A stretch of 64,000 nt of DNA. Source: Ctena decussata. Taxonomy: Eukaryota; Mollusca; Bivalvia; Lucinida; Lucinidae. Position 1 is the stretch's first letter. Every line of letters starts with the position of its first letter. Shown here one piece after another: positions 1-12,015 of the stretch. Below the pieces are notes generated by a model. It was not told the DNA's origin. It saw only the letters and a program-made list of their open reading frames with translations, and made no database searches. Location: assembly GCA_963989385.1 (NCBI GenBank), contig OZ022501.1:89450979-89514978 (forward strand), written 5' to 3'. The translations under genes and the position numbers were made by a program.

Positions 1-190
1 CGCAACTCGCTTTGTTTCCTTGAAACCTGTCAATACAGTCCAAACATATTTGTGATAGAATCTTGTATAACATTTTTTCCTTGGGAGGGGGGATTCATCT
101 AGGGTCAGTCTAGAGTCGCAACTCGCTATGTTTCCTTGAAACTAGTCAATACAGTCCAAACATATTTGTGATAGAAACTTGTATAATATT
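1..190. repeat. Direct duplication, ~115-bp period
   Basis: A segment beginning CGCAACTCGC and containing CAATACAGTCCAAACATATT occurs at 1-60 and again from about 117 to 190, separated by a G-rich stretch. The two copies differ by only a few bases. No coding potential is visible. Confidence 0.8.
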
Positions 191-199
191 CACGTATTG

Positions 200-1130
200 C
201 GCATCTGCGGCTAAATGTTACATCGGAATGAGGTCCTGTTCATACATTCACGTTTCGTTCACACACGGACAGTCCCATTTACACGTAGAGGATCCGTTGA
301 AAAATGCAAGCCCCGTTCCTATATAGACATCCCGTTCGCATATGTAGTTCCCTTTCGCAGGTACAGCCTTGCAGATGTCGTTCACTTGTGCAGGCCCCGT
401 TCACATGTAGCGGTCCAATACACATGTGGAGGTCCGTTCACTTGTGGAAGATCCATTTACAGGTGGCGGTCCTGTTCGCAAATGCAGTTCCTGATCACAT
501 ATGGAGGACCCGTTCACAAATGAAGGTTCCTTTCTCACATGCGGATCCCGTTAACACGTGGGGGTCCCGTTTACACTTCACAGGCGCAGAGCCCGTTCAA
601 CCGTGGATTGTCCGTTCGCCTGTGGCGATCCCTTGCATACTTGGATATTCAGACTGCATGTCCCGTTTTACGTGCTGGATCTTTGAAAAATACAGGACCC
701 GCGAAGGTCTCCATCTAGCGTGCAGCACCTTTTCACAGGTGGGTGTCCCGTTCATACGTACTTATGTACCTATCTCGTTCACACGTCCCGTCCCGTTTAT
801 ATATGGGGATCTCGTCCACACCTGGCGAAGCCATTCTAACAAGCAGAAATGTTCATACATGGAGGCCCTGTCAGACGTAGAATACATGTTCACACGTACA
901 GGTCAAGTTTACATCTTCTTGTTTGGTTCACATATAACGGTTTCGTTCACACGTGATGAATCCTTTCCGACCATGGAGGACCCGGTCACTGGAGGAGATT
1001 CAATTCACATTACCTGTTGTTAATTTTTTGTTGTTGTTTTCGTTGTTTTCATTGATGACCCGCCCATTTACATGCCAAGGTCTCGTTCACACATGGAGGA
1101 CCAGTTCAGGCACGAAAGGCGTTACACATG
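200..1130. repeat. Degenerate minisatellite, ~20-30-bp unit
   Basis: The stretch is built from diverged repeats of a motif like CCCGTTCACACGTGGAGG, repeated every 20-30 bases. The repetition keeps two overlapping frames open by chance. Their translations are only re-readings of the repeat, with no domain and no splice signals that I trust, so I call no gene here. Confidence 0.75.
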
Positions 1131-1194
1131 GAGATTTTAGAAATCACCTTTACCCTATGCAGAGAGTTTGGTACCCTCAGAATTTGACATGTGT

Positions 1195-1440
1195 CCTACC
1201 GAGCCGTCTAGCGCAGTCGGCAGCACGTCGGTCTGCAGATCAAGCGGTCGCGAGTTCGATTCCCAGCCCGGCCTCTGAACAGTCGTGAATATTGGTCATG
1301 AAATATTTTCTACGCTCATTCTCTCCCTCCCGCTGGCTTAAGGGCAGTTGTGAGTTTGTTTGCTTTGTTGAGTATTTACGACCCAGTAAACAGCTAAGGT
1401 CACGTCTAGGCGGTCAGTTAACCTACTCAAACTATTCCAT
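1195..1440 (+). repeat. tRNA-derived SINE (+)
   Basis: A tRNA-like head (about 1,203-1,275) carries an A-box-like TAGCGCAGTCGGCAGC, an anticodon-like CTGCAGATC and a B-box-like GAGTTCGATTCCC. It is followed by a body with GGGCAGTTGTGAG and GGTCAGTTAACCTACTC. The same body occurs at 37,080-37,250 and, inverted, at 50,940-51,125. The layout is typical of SINEs with internal RNA polymerase III promoters. Confidence 0.75.
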
Positions 1441-1499
1441 GACACTGTTCCATGGTATGGCCCATGTTCCTTCTTTCGAATGTGTTCTCTGCTCTCGAA

Positions 1500-1735
1500 G
1501 AAGCTCTTTAAGATTGTAGTTAGACCTGCTAAACGTTTAACCAGTACTTAGTGCACATACTTTCGCCAGTAACTGACAACTGCCCTTCTTGAATCAGCAG
1601 AAGGGAAAGAATGACCGTAGAAAATATTTAATGATCAGTCTCCACGAGCGTTATGTAGCCTGTCTGGGAATCGATCTCAGGACCCCTTGACCTGCAGTCT
1701 GACGCGCTGCCGACTTCGCTAGCGGGCCGCCGGCA
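1500..1735 (-). repeat. tRNA-derived SINE (-)
   Basis: This is an inverted relative of the preceding SINE. The body motif TTAACCAGTACTTAGTGCAC lies on the left. The tRNA-like head is read on the minus strand at about 1,635-1,735, with B-box complement GGGAATCGATCTCAGG and A-box complement GCTGCCGACTTCGCTAGCG. Together with 1,195-1,440 it forms a head-out inverted pair. Confidence 0.75.
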
Positions 1736-1900
1736 AGGGTAGTTGTCTGTTACTGGCGGAAGTATGTGCACTCAGTATTGGTAAACAGGTTAACCGCTTA
1801 GTATGTCTAAGCCTGCCCAGACACAGTGTAAAGGCGGATGAACTGACAGGCTTGTGGTCCCTCATCCAGCCTCGTTGAGGCGGTTCGGAATAGGGATTTA
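1736..1900 (+). repeat. SINE body fragment
   Basis: A headless copy of the SINE body reads AGTTGTCTGTTACTGGCG, then TATGTGCACTCAGTATTGG, TTAACCGCTTAG and AGCCTGCCCAG. It abuts the minus-strand SINE, so this is a nested or composite insertion. Confidence 0.65.
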
Positions 1901-1904
1901 TAAG

Positions 1905-2788
1905 CAGATCTGACAAAAATTGTCACCCATTGCCCACTCGCATCTAGAACTCTGCAACTTATTTTCCTAATGTCGTCATTCTATTCTGTTCTGAAGCTTT
2001 CTTCGAAGTGTTTTACATGCAATTATGTTGCATTTGGACCTATACCTCCGATAGTGGTGCTGGTCTTGTAAATCTACTGAGCGCTTTACACAAAAGCATT
2101 GTTAGCCGTTCGTATGAGCGTTCTTGTCATATATTTCGACGTTTCGCTCTTCTTCTATTCCAGATAATAATTTTAACCGAGGCCCCAATCAATCGATCGT
2201 ACTCAGGCTCGTTTTGGGGCGGCTAGGTCGGATACCGATCCCAGGAACAACGTGCACACTATCTTTGAGTTTGACACAGATTACAGACGGACTCGGGCAC
2301 CCAGACGGTTCTATTATGGATTCGTTCCGCGGAGCCGCTGGGAAGGATCCGTTTTTGGAGGCATTGGGGAAAAATGTGTATGCTAGGTCACTATCGCAGT
2401 ATATTTATATAGGCTCTACACTGTTAGGAGCTTACTAGAATTGGCAAAATATCCGATTTGCCCCGTATGCTACGAAATTTTGCAAAACAATGAGAAAAAT
2501 TGAAAGCTCTGGAGGTGAGAAAACTAATGAAACCATTTCATTGATAATTAATTTCGTTTTACTTTTTTTTTCTTTTTTTGGGTGGAGGGGAGGGGGGGGG
2601 GGAGGAGGAGGAGAAAGAAGGAAAATAAAGAGCGGTAACGCGTTAAGATGTTTGAAAATATTTGCTTTCAGCCTCAGCCCATATACAGGTCCGACTCTCA
2701 TACCATTGCACCAGGGTACTATATGTAGTTGTAGGATTTTTAAAAAAAAATATTTCTTTGTTTACGACAATGACAGCGGGAGGTAATT
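1905..2788. other. Unassigned intergenic DNA
   Basis: No recognisable gene or repeat is seen here. A frame open from 2,124 to 2,438 has no domain that I recognise and no convincing splice context. A purine-rich G tract lies at about 2,585-2,616. Confidence 0.4.
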
Positions 2789-3003
2789 AGTTGTTTGGTC
2801 ATTTCAGTCTATATCGAGCCGTCTCCCAGAAAGTAGGCGAGAAAGGAGAAAGGACAGATAAGAGAAAGAGTCCAAACAACCCTTCCCGTATCTACTGCAA
2901 GATAGCAAGCACTGCCGGTCCTTGCCCCAAAATAATCCAAATAAGTAGGACGCACCAGTACTGAAAGCTACGCATCACCATCGCCCGACCGGACCGCCCA
3001 GTT
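2789..3003 (-). repeat. Dispersed ~220-bp repeat, family R1 (-)
   Basis: On the minus strand it runs from GGTCGGGCGATGGTG through CAGTGC to GGGAGACGGCTCGATATAG. The same family occurs at about 11,450-11,690 (-), 12,016-12,251 (+), 13,941-14,178 (+), 37,289-37,510 (-) and 55,060-55,240 (-). The hallmarks are GGTCGGGTGG at one end, CCTACTGTGCTTGCAGTAGG inside, and GGCCGTTAAACCC at the other end. The class (SINE or MITE) is not settled. Confidence 0.7.
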
Positions 3004-3499
3004 ACCCCACTAGAGTTAGAAAACACTCCGAGGCTTTCTCCCCCTCGGAGGACTTTTCCACTCGAATTTTCATCCTACTCATGCTTGTTCCACTGGCCTG
3101 TTCAACCATTTTCAACCCAAATATCAATCACACAAATAAATAACAACAACTCATTTTAGTAAAGATGTACAACTATGCACAACGGTGATTGGACACGGTT
3201 AAATAAATAACAAAGCGTGGCGGATCTAGCTCGTTTTCCTTTTTTGCTTTATTTGAAAAGAAGGGGTTGTGATTTATTCTTTGATTACCATTCAAGAAAG
3301 AAACTGGAAAACTTTGTTCACGAACTTAGAGACCTTATATATGCCACCAAAGGTTTCTGAAGTCGGGAATTTCGTTTTTGCAAACTTGTCAGACAATCCG
3401 CCATCGTTAGTTTTTGGCATAGCGTTTAGTCTTTAGTCGTTTGTCGTTAGTCGAGCCTTAGTTGTACTAGTCCAATAATATTTCAATCATATCAGGACA

Positions 3500-3715
3500 G
3501 TGGGTGAGTGATAATGAAAGGCTGTGTGCATTGGAACCCGTTTACCATTGAAAAGATTCCCGCCTATAGCGGGGCTCAAACCCGTGACCCCTAGATCAGC
3601 AGGCCAGCTGGAGCTCCTGACCGCCAATAAAAAGGGAGGAAAAAGTTTAATCATAAAGTTTCTTCCTCTGAAAGTGTATTCATAGACAGGCCGACCAGTC
3701 GCGGACACTTTTAAG
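3500..3715 (-). repeat. tRNA-like repeat fragment (-)
   Basis: The B-box complement GGGCTCAAACCCGTGACCCC lies at about 3,570-3,590, with A-box-like sequence to its right. No clean cloverleaf forms, so this is a SINE remnant and not a working tRNA gene. Confidence 0.5.
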
Positions 3716-5140
3716 GGTGTTTTACCTAATGTTTAAGACACAAACGTGATCCAGACTACCTGATGGGCATGCAGTTTTGGGAAAACCCTCGTGCTAAATA
3801 TAGACAAAAGGAACAGGCGAAAAAAATCATCTGCGCATGCGCAGCGTAACGCTATTGAGGCTTTTCTATTTGCTATATCAAACAGGCTTATCATTCCCGT
3901 ACGCGGACACCTTAGAATCTGAGTAAACTAAGATGACATTTATACACTGCAATACTAATGAAAGATGTACACCCTGATATGTTTCTATTAAATTTCAAAT
4001 TTCTCACGAAAAATCGTATCAAAGACATAAAAATGATTTATAGTAAAATTAATTTTATCTACAAAATTTATAATTTGTGCCGGTCACTGGAAGCAGGAGA
4101 ATTTTAGAAAATAAATAAAAACGCGGGAATAGCGGGTCGTCATTCCCGCCAAAAACGAATACTGGATACGCCCAGTAATCGTGGTTAATCAGGGAAAAGG
4201 TATATCATGAATAAATTTAAGACCTTTCTTTAATCAACATCGGACAGTTATTGGCTGAAAAGATCTCACGTGCACGGATTAGAGATTGGTGCTATTGTAA
4301 GGTTATTTACTCCACTATTCATAAAATGCAAAGTGTGCTTCCAGAAACGCCGTTTTATTCCCATGTGGGAGTCAATCAATTTATGACGAAAAAATGTTCA
4401 TGAATATTCAAGAAGGGTTCGCAATGATATATCGTCTCTGCCTCCGTACCAAAGACTTTTTGGATGAAGATTTTTTGCACAATTCTTAATTGTGTTGCAT
4501 ACGACTAATCCGTTTAATTCTTTTGTGGTTATTTCATAATGAAATACGAGGGAGTACACCTTTAAATTACTGATACATGTAGGTAGCAAAAGTGTATATG
4601 CAACGTAAAGGGTTGTTCTAATTTCATATTGACACATGGCTGTTTGCTCAGCCTGTATGCGTGTTTGCCGTAGCCAAAATGAAGCATCGATCGTAATACC
4701 AAATACAAATACGAATACAAATATTTTTATTGGTCTAAATTGTCACCATAAACATCACAAAACCTGCAAATAACACATGCTGTACCAAACCTCTTATATT
4801 ACAAACTTATATACTAATACTTATTAAAGTCGTTAAATACCGGTCAGCATCAGCTCTGCATATTCGTAGCTGTGTTGTGTAAGTGTAAAAGCGAATGGCA
4901 AAACGATAAAGAAATGGTGCATTGAAAAAATGTTATAAAGTCAGTAGAATTTGGAGAATATCTTAGCGTTTATTTCAGACACAAATATAAAAGTGTCCGC
5001 GTACTGGTCGGGTCTGTCTACACTTTAACCAATTAGTGCATGTCTTTTGATAAATAATGAAAAGCCTAGCGTTTTGCATGGAATATCTATGAAGAGTAGG
5101 CTTAAAGGTCTAGAAATATCTTCCTAAGCCTGATGTATTT
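3716..5140. other. Unassigned AT-rich intergenic DNA
   Basis: Both strands were inspected. No exon-like reading frame, domain or clear repeat was found. Open frames are below about 80 codons with no recognisable composition. Confidence 0.4.
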
Positions 5141-5144
5141 TAGG

Positions 5145-5290
5145 AGCCCCGGTAGCTCGGTTGGTAAACCGATTGCTTGCGACGGGTTCCATTGCTCCCA
5201 GCCTTCATTATCACCCTCTAATCGTCCTGATATATATGAAATACTGAGCGTTGAAAAGAACGAAAATTGTAGGTCATGAACCCATCAAAT
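5145..5290 (+). repeat. tRNA-derived SINE fragment (+)
   Basis: The tRNA-like start AGCCCCGGTAGCTCGGTTGG is followed by a degenerate B box (GACGGGTTCC). A tail reading ATCGTCCTGATATATATGAA and then AATACTG follows. Related tails occur at about 39,388-39,435 and 49,125-49,165. Confidence 0.6.
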
Positions 5291-5539
5291 ATATGTTAAC
5301 GTCATTGCCTGTTTGCGATCACTGTTTTCTTTGCTAATGACTTTATATCTTGAATATAGAGCAGTGTGTGCGGAATAGATGAGACAACAATGACCAGGAA
5401 CTGACACAACCTCTGACCTCATCCTGCCTTAAACACCAAATTGGAAAGAAAAGGTAAAGACAGCACACAGCAAAACAAGGCAAAGGCCAAGAAGTCAGCG
5501 CTTTTCCAGCAGATGGCAGCGAGACTAATTATGTAAAAG

Positions 5540-5818
5540 GTAAAGGTAAAGCTTTCCCATAACCTTATAGCCGTAGAGACAGTGGGGGCTAGAGAGCCAC
5601 TATATCTTGGGCACAGCTGATGAACGGCGGAGCCCATCTCTCTCCTTTCGCTGCCTTATCCTTCCCTGATTCGAAAAAAAAGGTACCCATTTACTGCTGG
5701 GTTGACAGAGAGAGTTTTCCAGTCGTCGGATGGCGACGGTGAGCCGCGAACTCACGACCTTCCGGCGACTTTCTGCACCATAATCGAGTCACTCTAACCA
5801 CTCGACCACGGATGGTTA
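5540..5818 (-). repeat. tRNA-derived SINE, family S2 (-)
   Basis: Read on the minus strand, the head has TCCGTGGTCGAGTGG (A box) and GTGAGTTCGCGG (B box). The conserved body follows: GACTGGAAAACTCTCTCTG, TCAACCCAGCAG and TAAATGGGTACC. The tail is a short TTTACCTTTACC repeat. Relatives are at 10,021-10,290 (+) and 18,868-19,060 (+). Confidence 0.75.
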
Positions 5819-6106
5819 TATAACAGTGAGGGCAGTAAAAGATCATAAAACAAATCTTAAGGTTTTACATATGCGTAATCTCTACTTTTGTTCTTGTCCT
5901 TTAGTTGATTTAATATTATATCCTACAAACAGGGTGTCTCTACAATGATGTTTTTCCTCTGTTCTGTTCTTAAACGACTATTCAAGATAATCTACCAATG
6001 CTTACTTAAGACAAAGTTAAAGCCCTGACTCCACTAACAATCACAGAACACTATTTATTTGTAAAAATGATCCATATCCAGTACTAATATAGACATGATG
6101 GATGAA

Positions 6107-6308
6107 CGTGTTCTTCATAAGGCTTATATGTAGGAAACTTATATGAAGGTAAATTACCATGTATTAAGGAGATATTATTTTTATTACCACGTCATAGTGT
6201 ATCATGAAGAACATGTTCTTCATAAGGCTTATATGTAGGAAACTTATATGAAGGTAAATTACCATGTATTAAGGAGAGATTATTTTTATTACCACGTCAT
6301 AGTGTATC
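6107..6308 (+). repeat. Tandem duplication, ~101-bp unit x2
   Basis: A unit starting TGTTCTTCATAAGGCTTATA and ending CCACGTCATAGTGTATC occurs twice in direct succession with only one or two differences, which implies a recent duplication. Confidence 0.85.
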
Positions 6309-6309
6309 T

Positions 6310-7285
6310 ATAGCTGAATTTTCATACATCTATTTTGATTCACTTTCCGAAACAACTGTATTTTGCATTTACATAGTGTAAATGTGTGTGCATAACCGGT
6401 GCTTCTCTCAGAGAACTGCTGGTTTGCATTCACAGGCTAACGTATACGGTTCTTCCTTGCAAAAGCATGCAATAATCACCACAGAGACTGCTCTTGCAAT
6501 CGCATCTAGCTCATTTGATAGCTCTGGTGAAGATGGTGACGGGCTCGGATGGGGGTAGCACATTTGTTGTTTCCAAGCAGCCTTTCCAGACCATAAGCTG
6601 ATATATGTGCAACGTAGAAGATACAGAAAGAAACTATTGCCTTTTGGAGAAAGCTTTTTCGGTACATTTTATCGCTGTTTTGTACATCTAATCTCTTTCA
6701 GAGAAGTACAATCTGGGTTTCTGTTAGAGCTCCACCAAACTGAGTACAGGCAAGCTTTTGATACTTTGACAAGTATCAATTGCAAGGATATTTCAGTCCC
6801 TGAAATTTCAATGCACTCTGTACCATGAGTTGAAAACTGACTTTTTACCGACCCCATAGAAAACACTGTATGTGTCGCATCCAGTCAGGCAGTATATAGT
6901 GAGTAACATTGGGCATTGTGCCTCTGTAAGAAAGCTTAATATAATGTTAACAGGTATGTAGCGTTTCATATAACCCGTGTGCCCATTCTCTAAGTAATCT
7001 CCTATGCAACAAGTTTTGATCTACGGTGTAGAAGCAGAACAAGGAAATCTGTATCAGACTTTTTACCATTATTCTCTTTGGTCCCTGATTTGCAGCAACT
7101 GATGTATGATGCACGCAGCACTATCCTTGTGTCTGCCTCCTCTTGGCTACATTGCAACGCACAGACGTCCATGTGGTTTTGGTAACTTTGATGGCTCTGT
7201 CCTCCATCTCACTACTAATGAAGATTGTATCATTTGTTCCTAGCTGATTGCCACCTGTATCCACAAAGTTGGTGTAATAAGCCGC
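6310..7285. other. Unassigned intergenic DNA
   Basis: No supported gene. A frame open at 6,607-6,828 has no recognisable domain and a shadow frame on the opposite strand, so I do not call it. Confidence 0.4.
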
Positions 7286-7287
7286 AA

Positions 7288-7440
7288 GGTTAATTTATTA
7301 TTGTTCGTTGGGATGTCTTTGTCAATCTTTCCCTTTGATGTTGGGAATAGGGTTTGGGATCTGATTCAGTCAGTTCCTGAAGTGTAGTTACTCTTTAAAT
7401 TTCTTTATTTTCACCTCTGTATAGATTTTTTTCCATATTT
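7288..7440 (+). repeat. Retroelement 3'-UTR-like fragment
   Basis: The segment GTCTTTGTCAATCTTTCCCT, then TTTGATGTTGG and GATTCAGTCAGTTCCTGAAG, matches 24,588-24,670 almost exactly. That region belongs to the 3' trailer class of the retroelement copies at 21,993-22,848 and 46,215-47,285. Confidence 0.6.
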
Positions 7441-7681
7441 TGAGTACTTTTATATCTGGTTGTATACGAACCTGTTGTCCCAGGATACTGTCTCCTCTTT
7501 GGCGTGTAAGATTTTCAAACTGCTCTATTCATACCTATCGGATACAATATATATATCTGTGAGACAGAATCATAGGCATGACTATTAGCACTATGTAGTC
7601 ACTGAACTGCTAAGCAAGTCAACAAATGTTACGGTCACGGTTATGTATCACAGCCAGAGCATCGAAGATAAATAGAATCTA

Positions 7682-7817
7682 CCATTGGTCTTCGATGCGG
7701 ACAGGGAAATCCCAACTCGAGGGCATACGGGGTGTGTCGGAAACGAGGCTTGCCGAGTTTCCGACACACCCCGTGTGCCCGAGGGTTGGGATTTCCCTGT
7801 CTGCATCGGAGACCAAT
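7682..7817. repeat. Foldback hairpin, ~63-bp arms
   Basis: The left arm (7,682-7,744) and right arm (7,754-7,817) are near-perfect inverted complements around a loop of about 9 bases. Arm markers are GACAGGGAAATCCCAACTCG and TTGGGATTTCCCTGTC. A transcript would form a long stem. It could be a MITE or a small-RNA precursor. Confidence 0.85.
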
Positions 7818-8064
7818 GATTGATTATTTTTCTTACCTACGATAATATTTACTTTAAGTTGAACGGGGAACTAATAGGCCTATTTCATGCGAACGTGTAC
7901 AAGTGTAAGTAGTACAACCGTGTCACCCTCATGGCTGCTGTAGTGAACAGACAAGTAAAAAATAGGTCCTCGACAAATCCGCATTTTTAGATTTTCTAAT
8001 TGAAATTTATATTGAAGGACAAAATTTGTATTGAGACGACTACAGAAAGCGCGTGTATGACGTT

Positions 8065-8430
8065 AATTGTGACGTAACGTCAACGTCATTTCAAACGTCA
8101 GTTGGTAACGTCTTCAAAATGGCGGTCTCCTCGACAGTGTTTGTCACGGTGAACCATTGACTATTTTGGATCTTTTTCCGACTTTAAGACCTTGAAACAA
8201 GCTATAATGGGATTATAAATTCTTGGGTTGGATTTTATCGATGTGGCAATTAATTCCTATGAAAGAATAATGCATAAAGTATGGAATCGCCAAGCCGGGC
8301 GCATCGTATTTCAAGGAGCGCGTAGTGGTACACAGATTTCAAGCTCGTGTGAGCTGTCCCAGCCCATGGGCAAGACAGAATTTTCCAGCACCGCTAAAAA
8401 TAGAACAAACTCTGTCTCGTAGGTAAGAAA
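8065..8430 (+). repeat. Dispersed repeat R3, copy 1
   Basis: Shared with 45,455-45,905: an ATGGCGG start, CCAAGCCGGGCGCATC, TCAAGCTCGTG, then GGGCAAGACAGAATTTTCCA and the end AACTCTGTCTCGTAGGTAAG. The left part is rich in ACGTCA. The open frame from 8,228 runs through the repeat and is not conserved in the other copy, so it is not called coding. Confidence 0.7.
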
Positions 8431-9775
8431 ATACAGTCTGCCATCTCCATCGTTGTCACTTTGGTTTCACACATGCTTTCAAATCCTATGTTTCACACTC
8501 TATCGGTTAGCCATCTTCATTTAAAAATACTAATGTACTCAGAAGACAATAGTCTTTTCAGCGATATCCTTTTCAAAGAGTTAACTGCCAACAAAAGCAA
8601 ATACAGCACTTTCCCATCGATGACAACACTTTTGGCTTGAATTTGTTTTGCTTTTTGTAGTCTTTTGGCGTGAAACGAAATGGCCCAGCGTATGCCAGCA
8701 AACGGGGATACTTTGGCATTCGCTGGCATACGCTGAAATTTGTTCGTTACCTCTATGTTGGCATTCACCAAACCAAATTGTGGTCACTTCTTAATAACCG
8801 TCTCGCGTAATAGCAACGTATCAATAACGAATTAACGGCGTTCCGTCAACGTTCTTCGTGCGAATCGATCCCGTATAAAATAGATGGAGTACTGATTACG
8901 ATGCGTCAACCTATCATTACTGCTTTGACTTCCAAACGATTAAGTTCCGTGATTGTCATGCCTAAATTACGAGTACCGTATAGGTACCGTAAAACTGCCG
9001 AGGATGTGGAGACATTGAGACATGATAAAGCAAGCGATAAATCCATACTGACGGTGGCTGGTGGTAAAGGAGACCTTGATCGAAATCTTTGCGAGTTCTG
9101 AGGTGTGTTTATTTTATCATGTGTACCCTGTTTTTAAGCGCCGTAAAAATGGTAAAAAATCGTACAAAATTTGGGAAGTGACTTCAAGCAGAGCTCAACA
9201 CACTCTAAGCTTTAAAATAATATATTCTCCTGGTATGGGTGCATGTCAACATTGGTGACCTTTGCTGCAGAAGTATAAACTGCTCTATTTGTCTGTAGCT
9301 ATTCTGATCTCCCTAATCTCCCTTGTATCTCTGTTCTAGTTCATCTAGTCATACTGTCTTTATTATCTACTGTCAATAACACAAATAAACTTTGACCTCG
9401 TGCAAGTACAACATCTAGATAATCTAATTGGTTTACGTGTCATTTCTAGTTTTTCTGAGAGGCTGGACATTATGAAGAAATGCAAAAGAAAGAAAAAACA
9501 AGAAAACAGCCTGAGACTAAGCTCTTGAATTAATTCAACAGCTTATACAGAATCATGGCTGGGAGATTCAGTAAGTAATGTGTCAGGATTTAGATCAAAA
9601 AATGTTTTAAATAATTAGTTTCGTTTTCGAATAGGGTTGATATGATAAAACTGCCAGTTAGTCTCTTAAAAATTCAATGTAACGTGCATGTAGAGTAAAA
9701 GTTTACATTAAATTGACAATTATGATGTATGGATACACCTCTATATTTACTCGCCATTTTCACACAGAGGTTTGA
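8431..9775. other. Unassigned DNA with one short hairpin
   Basis: No gene is supported. A 14-bp inverted repeat, CAGCGTATGCCAGC / GCTGGCATACGCTG, lies at 8,686-8,735 with a 22-base loop. The rest shows nothing that I recognise. Confidence 0.45.
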
Positions 9776-9779
9776 TCAT

Positions 9780-10410
9780 CTTATTATAGGTGACGTGGGT
9801 AGCAACTCTTGCCATTTTCATTTTGCCCCACTCCCCCAAAGGGGGCCAAGTTTCAAGATATAAAGGAAATAACTTGTTCCCCTAGGATTAAATTGTTTCT
9901 TTGAAGAGTAGTTACTGTCTAGGCAAGGGGTTTGTCATCCATGAAGCAAGCAGGCCCGTAAGGCATTAAAGTTGTTCCCCTATGTTGAAATGACGGAAAT
10001 TATGTATGTATGCCCATTAAACCTGGTCGAGTGGATGGAGGCGCTTGGTTATTGCACAGAAAATGGCCGGAAGGTCGTGAGTTCGAACCAGGTTTGGCCA
10101 TCTGACGACTGGAAAACTCTCTCTGTCAACCCAGCAGCAAATGGGAACCTGTTTCGAATAAAAGAAAAATCAGGCAGCGGAAGGAGAGGGATGGGATCCG
10201 CCTTTCATATGCTGTGCACAAGATACAAATGACCACTTACCCCCACTGCCCGTACAACTACTTGGCTATGGAAAACCTTTACCTTTATACTAGGCTGGAA
10301 ACAGGGATGACTCTGCTCGGACTGAATATAGATAAACAAGGTGATATGAGTGTGTTGTTCTCTCTTGCCGTAAAATGGCTTTTTCTCGGTGTGCGGTTAT
10401 TTATTTGTCT
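9780..10410 (+). repeat. Dispersed repeat R4 with nested SINE
   Basis: It begins GTAGCAACTCTTGCCATTTT and contains GGAAATAACTTGTTCCCC and TTTGTCATCCATGAAGC. It resumes after the SINE at 10,021-10,290 with GATATGAGTGTGTTGTTCTC. Relatives without this SINE are at 32,025-32,545, 39,690-39,870 and 42,970-43,170. Confidence 0.65.
10021..10290 (+). repeat. tRNA-derived SINE, family S2 (+)
   Basis: The A box is CTGGTCGAGTGGATGG and the B box GAGTTCGAACCAGG. The body is GACTGGAAAACTCTCTCTG, then CAACCCAGCAGC, ending in CCTTTACCTTTATA. It is inserted in repeat R4, so it is younger than its host copy. Confidence 0.8.
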
Positions 10411-10776
10411 ATTTGTTTATTTATTTATATATTTATTTTGTTTTTTAATTATTACTTTTTATTTTCTTATTAGCTGATATAATAACTCTGATATCGAGTT
10501 TAGCTTTTCCACCGTAAGACCACTTTTGGCATGCTGCGGTTTATATTCATTTTAGCTCACCATAGTCGAAGGCTGTTAGGGACCTATTGTTATTATCCAG
10601 AGTCTCGTAACGCTGTTAGTTCTAAGGGAGCTTACATGACAGGCAGGTAATTAGGCCGCCTGTCGTCATCCGTCTTTCACAGTTTCAAACGACTTCTCCT
10701 CTGAAACCATGAGCCGATTGAAACCAAATTTCATGTTGTGCATTGAGTGGTCGACTGAAGGAAAGTTTATTCAAAC

Positions 10777-10778
<2 letters not shown>

Positions 10779-10815
<37 letters not shown>
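10779..10815. repeat. (TA)n microsatellite
   Basis: About 18 uninterrupted TA dinucleotides. Confidence 0.95.
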
Positions 10816-10818
<3 letters not shown>

Positions 10819-10967
10819 ATCAAGCTGTATTGAGATTGTGTTCAACTTTTAATAACGGAAAGCATTCAACATGCTTGATTTGAGTGTTTAAAAACACATG
10901 CATGAGACTTATTTCATACTTTGTTTGAATTTTCAGTTATACTTGTGGGAGAAAAAATCTGTAAACC

Positions 10968-11062
10968 AAATTTTGCCGAGCGCCCTGACCTGAGGTCGAT
11001 CCCACGACCCCAAGATTATAAAGCGAGCACACAGCCACGAGGCTTAAAGGTCCGTACCAGTT
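10968..11062 (-). repeat. tRNA-like SINE head (-)
   Basis: On the minus strand it contains a B-box-like GGTCGTGGGATCGACCTC and upstream GCCTCGTGGCTGTG. It is too degenerate for a cloverleaf. Confidence 0.45.
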
Positions 11063-11449
11063 CGCCTGGCATACACTCTATATACCTATATACATATTTA
11101 CACGTCACATATTGGTCGTACTAGGGATTTCCGACATAAGCTACGATACCATAACGAACGAACGTTAGCGACGATAGCATACGTTAGGAGCTAATTTCCA
11201 GGGAGCGATCATTATTTATTCAGTCCGTCTGTAAAAGAGCAGAAAAACTGACACACACGATTTATGCCTATATCAGCGCAGTGCGCAGTCTGGTCAAGAC
11301 ATGTTCTTCAATAGTCAGTTAATGTCAACCTAAATTGCGTATGCTCTGACGAGACTGTCTATGTGCAGGCTGGTATGGGAATACGCAACCTTATTTTAAG
11401 GTTTTCAGGATGCTGCTCATACATGTACACACTCTCTAAACAGTTTGGT

Positions 11450-11690
11450 TGTTAACCTCTCTTTAAGACAGTATTTTAGTTTATATCGAGACGTCTCCCA
11501 AAGAGGGAGATAGGATAGGCAAAAATATACCCCCGAACCACCAACAACTTCCCAGACAAACAAACAAAATTGATCCCGCACCTGCTGCAAGCACAATCGG
11601 TCTTCGCCTTACTATTGTCTACATTAGTTGGAAAGAAGGATGCCCCGGCACTGAAATTTACCCAGTACCATCGCCCGACCTAAGCATCCC
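11450..11690 (-). repeat. Family R1 repeat (-)
   Basis: It contains GATATAAAC-type and GAGACGTCTCCC-type ends with GCACCTGCTGCAAGCAC inside, and ends at ACCATCGCCCGACC. It is diverged from the other R1 copies. Confidence 0.65.
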
Positions 11691-12015
11691 AGAGGGAGAA
11701 AGGATAGACGAGAAAGAACAACCAGAAACAGTCTGAATTTCGTACCTACTGCAAACACTGCAGACACGTTCCTTACCGGAAGCACCAACAAGTATTAGCT
11801 TTTGCAAAACGTTGGTTTACGCTTGTGGGCTCAGAAACAATTCGCCTGAAAACCTGTCGCACTTTCACATAATCTTATCATTCCACAAGCATTGCAACTG
11901 ATATCTCGTGAATCGCTCGTCCTGCAGCCTGAGTCAACAGGACAATTATAGAAATATGCTGGACCACACATATATCGCATCACTGATTCGGTCTAATTTT
12001 GTACAACTTAGGGTT

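Noticed and set aside
304..1023. 239-codon open frame
   Set aside because: It lies wholly in a minisatellite of CCCGTTCACACGTGGAGG-like units. Overlapping frames are open for the same reason, and no domain is recognised.
2124..2438. 104-codon frame
   Set aside because: Unrecognised composition and no supporting splice or start context; could not be supported as a gene.
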